Part shown: positions 1 to 10,371 of the stretch, one piece after another | How the letters are laid out: every line of letters begins with the position of its first letter | Numbering within the stretch: the first letter of the stretch is position 1 | Source of the DNA: Paenibacillus sp. FSL H7-0326 | Lineage (GTDB): Bacteria > Bacillota > Bacilli > Paenibacillales > Paenibacillaceae | Direction of reading: 5' to 3' | NCBI RefSeq assembly: GCF_001955535.1 | Contig: NZ_MPVN01000011.1 | Coordinates: forward strand, 1 to 64,000 | DNA length: 64,000 bases | The notes under the pieces: model-generated | Told to the model about the DNA's origin: nothing | Seen by the model: only the letters and a program-made list of their open reading frames with translations | The model's database searches: none | Position numbers and translations under genes: made by a program

Positions 1-141
1 ATCATGTCCGGTTTAGAAATGCAAGCTTTTTTTAAAAGTTTTTTTCAACTTCTGATCGAAGCTTACTTGCCATGTTCTTGTTTGAAACGGCTTATTTCTT
101 GGCCGGAATTAGAATATACCATGTATATAAAACTTATGCAA
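1..141 (-). promoter_or_regulatory. Tandem strong promoters firing out of the window (probable rRNA operon)
   Basis: On the minus strand, upstream promoter: -35 TTGCAT (136-141), 17-nt spacer, -10 TATATT (113-118). A second TTGCAT lies at 19-24, preceded by an A/T-rich tract (about 27-45) resembling an UP element; its -10 would begin at base 1, so it is cut by the edge. No ORF is found in bases 1-312. Tandem promoters with an A-tract are typical of Bacillus-type rRNA operons, and an rrn operon follows lysS in B. subtilis. The promoters are visible; the rRNA identity is inference. Confidence 0.6.
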
Positions 142-268
142 TACTTATTTTAAAAATTATATTCAATTTTCTGTTTTTTATATTTAGTAGCTCTTTTTAT
201 CCTTACAGATACAGATAGTTCTTTTCGATTACGGTTCCATGCTTTTCAGCCGTCTTTAGATTTAATAC

Positions 269-312
269 TAAAAAAGAAGAGCCGCTGCTTATACTAGCAA
301 CAGCTCCTCTTC
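269..312 (-). terminator. Rho-independent terminator after the ktrB-like gene
   Basis: On the minus strand an interrupted stem (GAAGAG and GCTG arms pairing with CAGC and CTCTTC) is followed by TTTTTT. It lies directly after the stop codon of the potassium transporter gene and isolates it from the promoters at 1-141. Confidence 0.7.
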
Positions 313-1650
313 CTAACCAATAATAATACGCCCTTCAGGATGACGATAAAGATTCTTTGTCTTCTTAGGCCGTACTGCATATGCAATGGTAAGCGGACCG
401 ATACGACCTATGAACATGGTTACGGTAATAATTAGTTTTCCCCATACGGTCAGCTCTGGTGTAAGACCAACGGACAACCCTACTGTACCAATCGCCGATG
501 CGGCTTCGAACATAACGGATAGGAATGGTGCATCTTCTGTTGTAAGCAGCAGCATAACGACCACCATAAATATACCCAATGTGATAATAATGATCGTCAT
601 TGCTCTCATCACCAGACCCTGAGGTATGCGATGTCTGAAGAACACGATATCTTTTTGACCACGAACCATGGCTATAATGGCGCCCATCATAATGAAAAAG
701 GTTGTAGTTTTGATGCCGCCTCCTGTTGAGCCGGGTGATGCACCAATAAACATAAGCAAAATGAAGAAAAATTGGGTAGCCGAACGCAGTTCCGTGATAT
801 CTATTGTACTTGTCCCAGAAGAACGGGTAGAGACGGACTGGAAGAACGACGCATACAGCTTATGAGCAAAGTCCAATGATCCCAGCGTCTTTGTATTGGT
901 AAATTCGAATATAAATAGGACAAGTGCGCCTATACCAATAAGAAATCCCGATACAGACAACACCATTTTTGAATGTAGGGACAATGAACGCTTCTTCGGA
1001 AACTCGAACAAGTCATTAAGGACGACAAAGCCCAGACCACCGGAAATGACAAGTACAGAGGCAACTACATTAAAGAGCCAATCTCCTGTGTAATTCATAA
1101 AGCTGTTTCCGAACAAATCAAACCCACCATTGTTAAACAAGGATACGGAATGAAATACACCGTAATAAAAAGCCTGGCCGAACGGCATCTCTACTGCCCA
1201 GCGTATCGTAAAAATGATTGCAGCAACACCTTCAATAGAAAAAGAGAAGATCAGCACTTTACGTATAATACGTACGACCCCTTCCATCGTATCCGCATTA
1301 ATCGCTTCTTTTAGTAGCAATCGGTCTTTTAAAGATAATCTGCGGCCGAATAGAAGGGCAATCAGTGTGGCAATGGTCATAAATCCCAAACCGCCCAGCT
1401 GCATTAGCACCATAATGACGATCTCGCCGAATAAGGTAAAGGTGGTACCCACATCCACAACAATGAGACCCGTTACACAGGCTGCTGATGTCGCTGTAAA
1501 CAGCGCATCCACAAAATTGAGGGCCTGTCCGTTCTCATTGGCAATAGGCAGCATTAGCAGAATCGTGCCCACGGCTATGATCGCAAGAATCCCGGCAACG
1601 AGTATAAATGGCGGGGAAGCAAATTTTTTAGTTATCCCTGTCTTTTTCAA
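313..1650 (-). CDS. ktrB: KtrB/TrkH-family potassium uptake membrane subunit
   Basis: 445-residue integral membrane protein of the Ktr/Trk/HKT superfamily, the ion-conducting subunit that takes up K+ (Na+-assisted in known Ktr systems) with a cytosolic KtrA/KtrC RCK partner. All four selectivity-filter repeats are visible: VTG near residue 60, NNGGF near 172, PGSTGGG near 308 and GTVGLS near 393, each between hydrophobic pairs. The start is TTG with an AAGGCGAG-type ribosome binding site. It stands alone between the lysS terminator and its own terminator; no KtrA-type gene is in the window, so the partner must be elsewhere. It could equally be called ktrD. Ktr systems are c-di-AMP-controlled in Bacillus, which fits other c-di-AMP elements here. 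Confidence 0.9.
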   Translation of the reverse strand: MKKTGITKKFASPPFILVAGILAIIAVGTILLMLPIANENGQALNFVDALFTATSAACVTGLIVVDVGTTFTLFGEIVIMVLMQLGGLGFMTIATLIALLFGRRLSLKDRLLLKEAINADTMEGVVRIIRKVLIFSFSIEGVAAIIFTIRWAVEMPFGQAFYYGVFHSVSLFNNGGFDLFGNSFMNYTGDWLFNVVASVLVISGGLGFVVLNDLFEFPKKRSLSLHSKMVLSVSGFLIGIGALVLFIFEFTNTKTLGSLDFAHKLYASFFQSVSTRSSGTSTIDITELRSATQFFFILLMFIGASPGSTGGGIKTTTFFIMMGAIIAMVRGQKDIVFFRHRIPQGLVMRAMTIIIITLGIFMVVVMLLLTTEDAPFLSVMFEAASAIGTVGLSVGLTPELTVWGKLIITVTMFIGRIGPLTIAYAVRPKKTKNLYRHPEGRIIIG

Positions 1651-1694
1651 AACGGATCTCGCCTTTCTTGCCGCAGCATGCTTGTCATGACTTA

Positions 1695-1739
1695 ATAAAA
1701 GAGGAACAACTGAAGCCGTATTCGCTCGGTTGTTCCTCT
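1695..1739 (-). terminator. Terminator after lysS
   Basis: Perfect 11-bp inverted repeat (AGAGGAACAAC at 1700-1710 and its complement at 1729-1739) followed on the minus strand by TTTTATT. Confidence 0.85.
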
Positions 1740-1822
1740 GACTGTTGTACTTCCATTAATTATGAATTAGCCGTTGCGCGATCGAAACAGTAACTACCGT
1801 TCGCCCTCAGCTATTCGGTCAA

Positions 1823-3370
<1,548 letters not shown>

Positions 3371-3393
3371 TTATAAGCAACGCACGCCGATAC

Positions 3394-3424
3394 TGAAAAA
3401 AAGCTTCCCCAAGGGAAGCTTCTG
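3394..3424 (-). terminator. Terminator after greA
   Basis: Minus-strand stem AAGCTTCCC / GGGAAGCTT type with a short loop and a run of seven T, 25 bases downstream of the greA stop. Confidence 0.85.
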
Positions 3425-3447
3425 ATCCTTATCCCGAAAACATGGTA

Positions 3448-3924
3448 TTACTTCTTGATATCCACGATTTTATACTGGATGACGCCCGCTGGTACGTTAA
3501 CATCAACAACGGTTCCCTTTTTCTTACCAAGGATCGCTTTACCCACCGGACTTTCATTCGAGATTTTATTCTGCAGCGGATTGGATTCCGCAGTTCCGAC
3601 AATCGTATATTCAACAATATCACCGAATTCGAGATCTTCAACGGAAACCGTTGCTCCAATACCTACAGTATCTGTGTCGATTTCGTCACTGTTGATAATA
3701 CGCGCATTACGAAGCATTTTCTCCAAAGTAATAACACGACCTTCAATGAAGGCTTGTTCATTCTTGGCATCTTCGTACTCGGAGTTCTCGCTAATATCGC
3801 CGTATCCGATTGCTACTTTGATCCGTTCGGCAACTTCGCGGCGCTTAACGGATTTGAGGTTCTCAAGTTCATCTTCCAGCTTCTTGAGCCCTTCCTGTGT
3901 AAGAATGACTTCTTTATCGCTCAT
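3448..3924 (-). CDS. greA: Transcription elongation factor GreA
   Basis: Binds the secondary channel of RNA polymerase and stimulates cleavage of backtracked transcripts. The 158-residue length matches the family. An N-terminal antiparallel coiled coil (about 1-75, with [16 protein letters not shown] and the acidic tip region around [14 protein letters not shown]) is followed by the FKBP-like domain ([21 protein letters not shown]). The ATG at 3924 follows AGGAGAATCGGTTGAG; a longer in-frame extension to 3969 has no family support. It has its own promoter (4071-4099) and terminator, so it is monocistronic between dusB and lysS. greA is not at this place in B. subtilis, so this is a local insertion relative to that order. 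Confidence 0.95.
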   Translation of the reverse strand: MSDKEVILTQEGLKKLEDELENLKSVKRREVAERIKVAIGYGDISENSEYEDAKNEQAFIEGRVITLEKMLRNARIINSDEIDTDTVGIGATVSVEDLEFGDIVEYTIVGTAESNPLQNKISNESPVGKAILGKKKGTVVDVNVPAGVIQYKIVDIKK

Positions 3925-4070
3925 CTCAACCGATTCTCCTGTCATGGGAATAATGTAAAACCATTTCAAATACCTGTAAAAACAATATGCAAATCTTCAG
4001 AAAACAGAACACCTTGTTCTCTTGATGTAAAGTTTCATTAAAAAGCTTCTTGCCGAATTTATACCAAAAA

Positions 4071-4099
4071 ATTATAGGGTAACGGTATTCAAAAGTCAA
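4071..4099 (-). promoter_or_regulatory. Sigma-A promoter of greA
   Basis: Minus strand -35 TTGACT (4094-4099), 17-nt spacer, -10 TATAAT (4071-4076), placing the start about 140 bases before the greA ATG. The rest of the gap between dusB and greA shows no ORF. Confidence 0.8.
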
Positions 4100-4149
4100 T
4101 GTCGCCCCTTAGAGATTGTTGGAAACAAATATAAAAAATGAAAAGTTTA

Positions 4150-5181
4150 TTAACAAGCGCAGTCTGCATTAACCGCTTCTGCCTCGATGGCCTTCTCATT
4201 CTCGTCGTTTTGAGGCAGCTGCTCGAGGAAATTCGTCAGGACGGATACCATTTCATCGCGTTTTGTCCCTTCCATAATGGCATCTTTAATACGAGCAGAG
4301 CCTTTCAGCCCCTTCAAATACCAGGACAAGTGCTTACGCATCTCGCGGACAGCGACATGCTCCCCTTTGAGCGCTATAAGGCGGTCCATATGCAAAATGG
4401 CAATACGGATCTTTTCCTCCGCATCAGGATCCGGGGGAAGAATGCCTTTCTCCAGATATTCAATCGTCCGGTACAGCATCCAGGGGTTCCCGAGTGCAGC
4501 ACGGCCGATCATGACGCCATCAACGCCAGATTCCTCCAGTCTTCGCTTGGCCTCCTCAGGTGAGGAGATGTCTCCGTTGCCAATAATCGGAATGGATACC
4601 GATTCCTTAACTTCCTTTATAATGTCCCAGTCTGCATATCCGGTATACAGCTGCTCTCTTGTTCTGCCGTGCAGTGCAATGGCTTTGCCTCCCGCGCTCT
4701 CCACAGCACGCGCATTCTCCACAGCATATACATGATCATGATCCCAGCCGATCCGCATTTTAACCGTTACCGGCTTCGCGACAGCATCTACAACGGCAGA
4801 TACCATCTCATAGATCTTATTTGGATCGAGCAGCCATTTAGCTCCTGCATCACTTTTGTTGATTTTTGGAGCAGGACAGCCCATATTGATGTCGATAATG
4901 TCAGCATTTGTCTCTTGATCAACGACCTTCGCTGCACCGACTAACGAATCACGGTCTCCACCAAAAATCTGCAGGCTAAGCGGCTTTTCCCGTTCATCAA
5001 CAAACAGCATTTCCCGTGTCCGCTTATTTCCACTCAGTATTCCTTTGTCACTAACCATCTCCGCACATACGAGTCCTGCGCCAAATTCTTTGGCAATCAA
5101 ACGAAACGCCGGGTTACTTACTCCAGCCATCGGCGCAAGCACAACCTGGTTCTTCATTTCAATATCTGCTATTTTCAGCAT
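4150..5181 (-). CDS. dusB: tRNA-dihydrouridine synthase B
   Basis: FMN-dependent reduction of uridine to dihydrouridine in the tRNA D-loop. The 343-residue protein starts with the FMN-binding TIM-barrel strand (VVLAPMAGVSNPAFR) and shows the family catalytic-cysteine signature MGCPAPKINKSDAG near residue 100, the KMRIGWD strand, the HGRTREQLYTG loop and IGNGDI (phosphate binding), followed by a helical C-terminal domain. It lies downstream of yazB as in the B. subtilis folate operon, and probably belongs to the same transcript. No clear terminator follows it. Confidence 0.95.
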   Translation of the reverse strand: MLKIADIEMKNQVVLAPMAGVSNPAFRLIAKEFGAGLVCAEMVSDKGILSGNKRTREMLFVDEREKPLSLQIFGGDRDSLVGAAKVVDQETNADIIDINMGCPAPKINKSDAGAKWLLDPNKIYEMVSAVVDAVAKPVTVKMRIGWDHDHVYAVENARAVESAGGKAIALHGRTREQLYTGYADWDIIKEVKESVSIPIIGNGDISSPEEAKRRLEESGVDGVMIGRAALGNPWMLYRTIEYLEKGILPPDPDAEEKIRIAILHMDRLIALKGEHVAVREMRKHLSWYLKGLKGSARIKDAIMEGTKRDEMVSVLTNFLEQLPQNDENEKAIEAEAVNADCAC

Positions 5182-5272
5182 GAAACGAACCCCCTTTCTT
5201 CCTATTGTTCTAGAATGGTTATATTTATAGGTTTTGAAACATCCATTACGTTAATTTATTCAAAAAGAATAG

Positions 5273-5473
5273 CTACCTCTGAAGCTCCACTATCGTGATC
5301 TCCAGCGCTTCAGCAATGACTGCAAGCTGTTCATCCGTCGGCTTACGGGTACCCCGTTCGAACATCCCCAGCATCGCGAGAGAGATCCCTGATTGTTCTG
5401 CTAAAGTCTGCTGCGTAAAGCCTTTTAATTTTCGGAAAGCGCGGATGCGTCTGGCCAGTTGCATGTTTTCCAC
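5273..5473 (-). CDS. yazB: Small XRE-family helix-turn-helix protein (YazB-like)
   Basis: 66 residues that are almost entirely one Cro/C1-type HTH domain (FRKLKGFTQQTLAEQSGISLAMLGMFERGTRKP), so it is likely a DNA-binding regulator; its targets are unknown. It begins at GTG inside the 3' end of folK (49-bp overlap), with GGATGG upstream; an ATG three codons later is possible. Position between folK and dusB matches yazB of B. subtilis. Translational coupling to folK is likely. Confidence 0.8.
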   Translation of the reverse strand: MENMQLARRIRAFRKLKGFTQQTLAEQSGISLAMLGMFERGTRKPTDEQLAVIAEALEITIVELQR

Positions 5474-5970
5474 CGCTGTATTCCATCCCTTTCATCCAGT
5501 CTCTCAAGAGCTGTTTGTACAAAAGTATATATAGAGCCTGACTGCGAGCTCACTACATCTGACAAAGGTACCAACACAAAAGCACGCTCTGTCATTCGAG
5601 GATGCGGTAGAATAAGTTGTTCCGTATTCATCTCTACGCCTTCGTACCACAACAAATCAAGATCCACAGTTCTCGGTCCCCATCTAATATCCCGAATCCG
5701 TCCGAGACGGTGCTCGATATCCAGCATGAGGACAAGCAGCTCGTCCGGTGGCAGTGAGGTCTCTACAGCAATCGCCATATTAATAAAGGAAGGCTGGTCC
5801 ACGTATCCAACAGGTTCTGTCTCGTATAGATCGGAGCATCTGAGCACCTTCACCTGATCCTGCTGATCCAGCAGCTGAATGGCGGAGAGCAGTGTGGCTT
5901 CCCGATTACCCAAATTAGCCCCTAAAGCAATATAAGCCTCTGACGGATCAGAGGTCTGGTGTGCGTTCAT
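5425..5970 (-). CDS. folK: 2-amino-4-hydroxy-6-hydroxymethyldihydropteridine pyrophosphokinase
   Basis: Transfers pyrophosphate from ATP to hydroxymethyl-dihydropterin, the step before dihydropteroate synthase in folate synthesis. Family motifs: YIALGANLGNRE near residue 12, LYETEPVGYVDQPSFIN near 47, the signature RDIRWGPRTVDLDLLWY near 93-110 and LPHPRM. 181 residues, slightly longer than usual, with a tail that overlaps yazB. It starts 6 bases after the folB stop, in the order pabB-pabA-pabC-folP-folB-folK. Confidence 0.95.
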   Translation of the reverse strand: MNAHQTSDPSEAYIALGANLGNREATLLSAIQLLDQQDQVKVLRCSDLYETEPVGYVDQPSFINMAIAVETSLPPDELLVLMLDIEHRLGRIRDIRWGPRTVDLDLLWYEGVEMNTEQLILPHPRMTERAFVLVPLSDVVSSQSGSIYTFVQTALERLDERDGIQRWKTCNWPDASALSEN

Positions 5971-5976
5971 GAATCG

Positions 5977-6345
5977 TTATCCCACTTTCCTAGTGCGATG
6001 AAGTTCTATAGTTACTCCTCCAAAATGAATGTCGAACGGAGGATGCGGCTTCGTTACTTTGACAATAAGCGCATTGACATTAGTATAAGTCGCAAGGAGA
6101 GAAGATGCAATGTTTTCGCCTAAAGCTTCAATTAATTGGAACGACTGATTCTCAACAATATCCTTAACTTGTGCATGGATCTCCGCATAATTGATCGTTT
6201 TGTTCAGATCATCCGTGCTTCCTGCCTCCTGCAGATCAAGATCCAGCTCAAGATCAATATAGAAGCGCTGACCCAGCTTGCGCTCTTCTTCAAAAACTCC
6301 ATGATATCCGAAATACTCCATCCGGTGCAGCTTCATCTTATCCAT
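5977..6345 (-). CDS. folB: Dihydroneopterin aldolase
   Basis: Converts dihydroneopterin to 6-hydroxymethyl-dihydropterin plus glycolaldehyde, supplying folK. The 122-residue protein has the T-fold pattern: GYHGVFEEERKLGQRFYIDLEL (substrate glutamate EE), INYAEIH and the C-terminal KPHPP motif. The start codon touches the folP stop (one-base overlap); a second ATG lies two codons downstream. Part of the tightly packed folate operon. Confidence 0.94.
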   Translation of the reverse strand: MDKMKLHRMEYFGYHGVFEEERKLGQRFYIDLELDLDLQEAGSTDDLNKTINYAEIHAQVKDIVENQSFQLIEALGENIASSLLATYTNVNALIVKVTKPHPPFDIHFGGVTIELHRTRKVG

Positions 6346-7202
6346 TACTTCATCTCCTTCAACGTTTGATACAGCATAGCGTCACACATATCGACCGTCC
6401 GTTTGATCTTGGCTACATCATGTACACGTACCATCTGCGAGCCTTGGGCAATACCGAAAGCAACTGTCGCAGCTGTTCCCTCCACTAGATCGTCTACAGG
6501 GAGGTTCAATGTATTTCGGATAAATCTTTTGCGTGAGGTTGCAAGCAATACGGGATAACCTAGATTCGCCAGATCGCCAAGGGACGCCATCATGAGCAGA
6601 TTTTGTTCGTACGATTTGGCAAAGCCAATTCCCGGATCCAAAATGATATTGTTCTTATCTACTCCGGCTGTCAACACCAAATCAATGCTCTCCTGTACAT
6701 CTTGAAGGGCATCACTTACAAAATCACCATAATCCGTGTTATCCCGGTTATGCATTAATATAATAGGACAGTCCATTTCTTTTGCCAGCTCCGCCATATG
6801 CGGATCCGCCTTGCAGCCCCAAATATCATTGATAATATGAGCTCCTGCTTCTAATGCAGCCCGTGCCACTCCTGACTTGTATGTATCAATGGAAATGGGA
6901 ATATGAGGTGCACGCTCTGAGATCGCCTTAATTACAGGCACAACGCGCGCAATTTCCTCCTCGTCGCTGATCACCGTATGACCTGGACGTGTAGATTCGC
7001 CGCCGATGTCTATCATGTCTGCTCCCTGCTCATATAGCTCCAGTGCATGGGTTACCGCGCGCTCTACCTCGTAGAACTGACCGCCGTCGGAGAAGGAATC
7101 CGGCGTTACATTAACTATGCCCATAATGAGTGTTCTTTCACCAAGGGTAAGCGTCATTTCACCCTTTTGATAAGTACGTTTATAAATTCTAGGTTGTAGC
7201 AT
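6345..7202 (-). CDS. folP: Dihydropteroate synthase
   Basis: Condenses p-aminobenzoate with dihydropterin pyrophosphate to dihydropteroate; target of sulfonamides. The 285-residue TIM barrel shows both family signatures, MGIVNVTPDSFSDGG near residue 28 and DIGGESTRPG near 62, plus IINDIWG and the C-terminal SRKRF and RVHDV motifs. It overlaps pabC by 14 bases, so it is translated from the same message as the PABA genes. Equivalent to sul of B. subtilis. Confidence 0.96.
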   Translation of the reverse strand: MLQPRIYKRTYQKGEMTLTLGERTLIMGIVNVTPDSFSDGGQFYEVERAVTHALELYEQGADMIDIGGESTRPGHTVISDEEEIARVVPVIKAISERAPHIPISIDTYKSGVARAALEAGAHIINDIWGCKADPHMAELAKEMDCPIILMHNRDNTDYGDFVSDALQDVQESIDLVLTAGVDKNNIILDPGIGFAKSYEQNLLMMASLGDLANLGYPVLLATSRKRFIRNTLNLPVDDLVEGTAATVAFGIAQGSQMVRVHDVAKIKRTVDMCDAMLYQTLKEMK

Positions 7203-8094
7203 CTCTCCGACCTGCCTTTATTCGATATAGATGTAACAGCTCTCTCGTAATCGGACCCATTCGTCCTTGTGATATCTCCACCGCTGAACTTCCACCTGTC
7301 GGCACATCCAGAATTGTAGTGATGGGGACTAGTTCCTGAATAGAGCTGGTCATAAAAATTTCGTCCGCCTCCCTCAGCGCCTCCCAGGTATATAACCCCT
7401 CAGCAGCTGGGATCTGCTGTTCTTTACACACTTCAAGCACAACTTCTCTTGTTATGCCCGGCAAAATACCTGTCGATAATTCTGGGGTGAACACCATCCC
7501 ATCCTTCACAAAAAAGAGATTACTGACCATCCCTTCAGCCAAAGACCCTTCTGGTGTCAGCATCAGCCCTTCTGCTTGCCGCTGAACAGCCTGCTCATAC
7601 TGCATAAGCTCCCGCTTCGCCAAAATATTATTCATGTAATGCAGCGATTTAAAACGAACAAGCCCCTCCGGGGTATTTCGTCTCGTTCGCAGCAGCTGAA
7701 GCGCCTTGCCCTTCTCATACCATTCATCAGTCATGGCAGGCAAGGGTTTAGCAAATACAATATGATTCGGCTCAGAATAATTGTCAGATGGAAGTCCGAG
7801 CAGCTCCTCTCCTGCAGAGACAGTATACCGAATATAAGCTTCCTCCAGCCCATTCGCAGCCAGCAGTTTGACAATCCATCGCTCAAGCTCTTCCGGATCA
7901 GCTGTAAAAGGTATGCCCAGCTCAGCACAGCCTGCAGCCATTCGATCCAAATGACGTCCCAGGTTAGAGGGCTTACCTTGATATGTACGAAAGGTCTCAA
8001 ATAAGCCGATGCCATACAAGAAGCCGTGATCCATTACAGGAATCGCGGCTTGTTTCAATTCGGTCAGCTGACCGTTCATCATTGTATATTTCAT
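7189..8094 (-). CDS. pabC: Aminodeoxychorismate lyase
   Basis: PLP-dependent class IV aminotransferase-fold enzyme that eliminates pyruvate from 4-amino-4-deoxychorismate to give PABA. 301 residues; the likely PLP lysine is in RFKSLHYMNN near residue 148, followed by EGMVSNLFFVKDG and a glycine-rich PGITREVVLEV segment near 208. Class IV folds include D-amino acid and branched-chain aminotransferases, but the position between pabA and folP fixes the call. It starts 2 bases after the pabA stop. Confidence 0.92.
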   Translation of the reverse strand: MKYTMMNGQLTELKQAAIPVMDHGFLYGIGLFETFRTYQGKPSNLGRHLDRMAAGCAELGIPFTADPEELERWIVKLLAANGLEEAYIRYTVSAGEELLGLPSDNYSEPNHIVFAKPLPAMTDEWYEKGKALQLLRTRRNTPEGLVRFKSLHYMNNILAKRELMQYEQAVQRQAEGLMLTPEGSLAEGMVSNLFFVKDGMVFTPELSTGILPGITREVVLEVCKEQQIPAAEGLYTWEALREADEIFMTSSIQELVPITTILDVPTGGSSAVEISQGRMGPITRELLHLYRIKAGRRDATT

Positions 8095-8095
8095 C

Positions 8096-8671
8096 TTAAG
8101 CCTGCTTCTGTATCTTCAGGAAATTACGCAGCATCTGATGCCCATAATCCGTAACGATGGATTCAGGATGGAACTGGACACCTTCAATGGGATACTCTTT
8201 ATGTCTTAGACCCATGATCTCGCCCTCTTCTGTCTCTGCTGTGATTTCCAAGCAGTCTGGCAGACTCTCACGCTCTACCAGGAGGGAGTGATATCTCGTT
8301 GCCGTAAATGGTACCGGCAGGCCTTCAAAGACTGACTGCCCGCCATGAAGAATCGGAGACGTTTTGCCATGCATGAGTCTCTCTGCTCTAATCACGTTCC
8401 CGCCAAATGCTTGGCCAATCGCCTGATGACCCAGACATACGCCAAAGATCGGAATCTTTCCTTTGAAATGTGTCAGCACATCCAGACTGATTCCCGCCTC
8501 ATTCGGTGTGCAGGGTCCGGGCGAGATCAATATATGATCGGGCGCAAGCGCCTCAATTCCTTCCAGGTCTATCTCGTCATTACGACGAACCTCAATTTCC
8601 TCACCTAGCTCACCTAAATACTGTACGAGGTTATACGTAAAAGAATCGTAATTATCAATAACTAGAATCAT
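8096..8671 (-). CDS. pabA: Glutamine amidotransferase of aminodeoxychorismate/anthranilate synthase
   Basis: 191-residue class I glutaminase that feeds ammonia to PabB and, in Bacillus relatives, also to TrpE (trpG function). Visible: oxyanion region [11 protein letters not shown] near residue 52, nucleophile elbow GVCLGHQ near 77-83 (Cys), and the His/Glu pair in VQFHPES near 166-172. The ribosome binding site lies within an array of TAG/GAG triplets at 8675-8706, suggesting translational control; see that entry. In B. subtilis the equivalent gene is dual-function and controlled by TRAP. Whether this organism has a separate trpG cannot be seen. Confidence 0.94.
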   Translation of the reverse strand: MILVIDNYDSFTYNLVQYLGELGEEIEVRRNDEIDLEGIEALAPDHILISPGPCTPNEAGISLDVLTHFKGKIPIFGVCLGHQAIGQAFGGNVIRAERLMHGKTSPILHGGQSVFEGLPVPFTATRYHSLLVERESLPDCLEITAETEEGEIMGLRHKEYPIEGVQFHPESIVTDYGHQMLRNFLKIQKQA

Positions 8672-8674
8672 AAT

Positions 8675-8726
8675 CTAATTAACCTCCTCTAATCTCTTCT
8701 CAACTAAGCATTTGTAGAGCAAATGC
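8675..8726 (-). promoter_or_regulatory. TRAP-like (G/U)AG triplet array and hairpin over the pabA ribosome binding site
   Basis: Reading the minus strand: TAG (8706-8704), GAG (8701-8699), GAG (8696-8694), TAG (8691-8689), GAG (8686-8684), each separated by exactly two bases, then TAA and a final TAG one base out of register. The array includes the AGGAGG Shine-Dalgarno. Just upstream is a perfect hairpin, GCATTTG-CTCTA-CAAATGC (8708-8726), whose loop is complementary to TAGAG in the array. Family knowledge: B. subtilis TRAP binds such triplets over trpG. TRAP presence here is not shown. Confidence 0.5.
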
Positions 8727-8790
8727 GACTCACGTTAGAAACGGTACATCACGTTAGTGTGTATGTTTCTCTCAGTGTTACTGTATTTAT

Positions 8791-10371
8791 CTATACTTTG
8801 GCATTCGTCAGCTTCAATGCTGCCTCTTCACTATATTGTACAGCTTTCATCACTGCACGTGCTTTGTTTTTTGATTCCCGGTACTCTCGATACGGATCGG
8901 AATCAATAACAATGCCTGCTCCGGCCTGAATGTAACCTATTCCATCTCGTACCGTCAAGGTCCTGATAACGATGTTCAGCTCCATATCTCCATGGTAGCC
9001 AATCCAGCCGATCGAACCAGTATAGGGCCCTCGTCTGACAGGCTCCAGCTCCTCTATAATCTCCATCGTACGAACCTTGGGGGCGCCGGTAATCGTCCCT
9101 CCTGGAAAAGCGGCTGCAATGACATCGAAGGCATTTTTCCCATCCGCAATCGTTCCTTCGACTTGAGATACGAGATGCATGACATGGGAGTAATACTCAA
9201 TCGTCATTAATTCAGGGACCCTTACCGAACCGTACTGCGCAACACGTCCGATATCGTTTCTTTCTAAGTCAACAAGCATGATATGCTCGGCCCGCTCCTT
9301 CTCGGTATGAAGCAGCTCGTTTGCCATCTGCTCATCTTCTTCGGGTGTCTTTCCTCTTCGTCTCGTGCCTGCAATCGGCCTTGCTACCACTTGTCCATCA
9401 TCAAGCTTGACTAGGAGCTCCGGAGAACCGCTCACCAGCTCGAATTCTGGAGTACGTACATACCCCATATACGGAGATGGATTAAGCACACGCAGCCACT
9501 CATATACATCCTCCGGAGAGGTATGAAGCTCCTTTTGCTGGCGTAGAGACAGATTCACCTGAAATACATCGCCTTGGCTGATATAATCCTGGACTTTGCG
9601 TACCGCCTGCTCGAATGCATCCTGGGCAAAGGAGGACTCCCAGTCTGTTGTAACGTCAATAGATGCATCTCCCTGCTGTGATGCCAGCTTCATCCGATCT
9701 AACCGCTGCTTCAGCTCCGTCCTGTATTTTAAGCCACTTGCCGCTTCAATGATCTTCTCAGCTCTTACCATCATTCGTTCAGCCCGGAGTTCGGCTTGTT
9801 GAAATTGCTCTTCAAGAGAAAGCTCCGCCTGTTTAAGTACATAAACGGCACTGAAGAGCATCTTGCGTTCATGATCCATCATCCACACTTCATCAAACCG
9901 CATCCACATATAATCAGGGAGCTCAGGATCGTCCTTCGCTATTACAGGCAGCTTCTCAAGCGAGCGAGCTATGTCATAGCTCAAGTAGCCGACAATGCCA
10001 CCAGAGAAAGGCGGTATCCCTTCTACACGTGGAGCAGTATAAGGACTCAGCCACTCCTCAAGTATGGACAGAGGATCTCCCTCCAGAAGATTAGACATCC
10101 CTGCTTCGGCTGTATTCGTAAGCTCCTCTGTCTGTGCCCTATTCCCTTTGCCTGTAATAACAGATACAGGATCAAGGCCCAGATAGGTGTACCTGCCGTC
10201 CTTGCCGCTCTCTAATACAAAAGCATATGGAGAAGCCTGTTCCCAAGCGGGCTTCCATGAGCCAACTCTGTCGTCTCCAGGAAATGGCTTGCAGATAACA
10301 TAAGGAAGCACAGTCCAATCGCCCTTGCTCCAGGCCTGCCAGTGTTCATATGTCGTTATTACTTTATTCAT
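8791..10371 (-). CDS. pabB: Aminodeoxychorismate synthase, component I
   Basis: Chorismate-binding enzyme that, with PabA, makes 4-amino-4-deoxychorismate for folate. 526 residues: N-terminal anthranilate-synthase-I-like domain (1-200) and catalytic chorismate domain with GDVFQVNLS, SGSPELLV, RPIAGTRRRGKTPEED, LVDLERNDIGRV, GGTITGAPKVRTMEII and GAGIVIDSDPYREY. TrpE is the main alternative; the folate neighbourhood favours PabB. First gene of the operon; a -10-like TATACT lies about 50 bases before the ATG but without a good -35. 119 bases separate it from pabA, and they hold the triplet array. Confidence 0.93.
   Translation of the reverse strand: MNKVITTYEHWQAWSKGDWTVLPYVICKPFPGDDRVGSWKPAWEQASPYAFVLESGKDGRYTYLGLDPVSVITGKGNRAQTEELTNTAEAGMSNLLEGDPLSILEEWLSPYTAPRVEGIPPFSGGIVGYLSYDIARSLEKLPVIAKDDPELPDYMWMRFDEVWMMDHERKMLFSAVYVLKQAELSLEEQFQQAELRAERMMVRAEKIIEAASGLKYRTELKQRLDRMKLASQQGDASIDVTTDWESSFAQDAFEQAVRKVQDYISQGDVFQVNLSLRQQKELHTSPEDVYEWLRVLNPSPYMGYVRTPEFELVSGSPELLVKLDDGQVVARPIAGTRRRGKTPEEDEQMANELLHTEKERAEHIMLVDLERNDIGRVAQYGSVRVPELMTIEYYSHVMHLVSQVEGTIADGKNAFDVIAAAFPGGTITGAPKVRTMEIIEELEPVRRGPYTGSIGWIGYHGDMELNIVIRTLTVRDGIGYIQAGAGIVIDSDPYREYRESKNKARAVMKAVQYSEEAALKLTNAKV

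Noticed and set aside
3442-4041. 199-codon plus-strand ORF over greA
   Set aside because: Antisense shadow of greA with no ribosome binding site.
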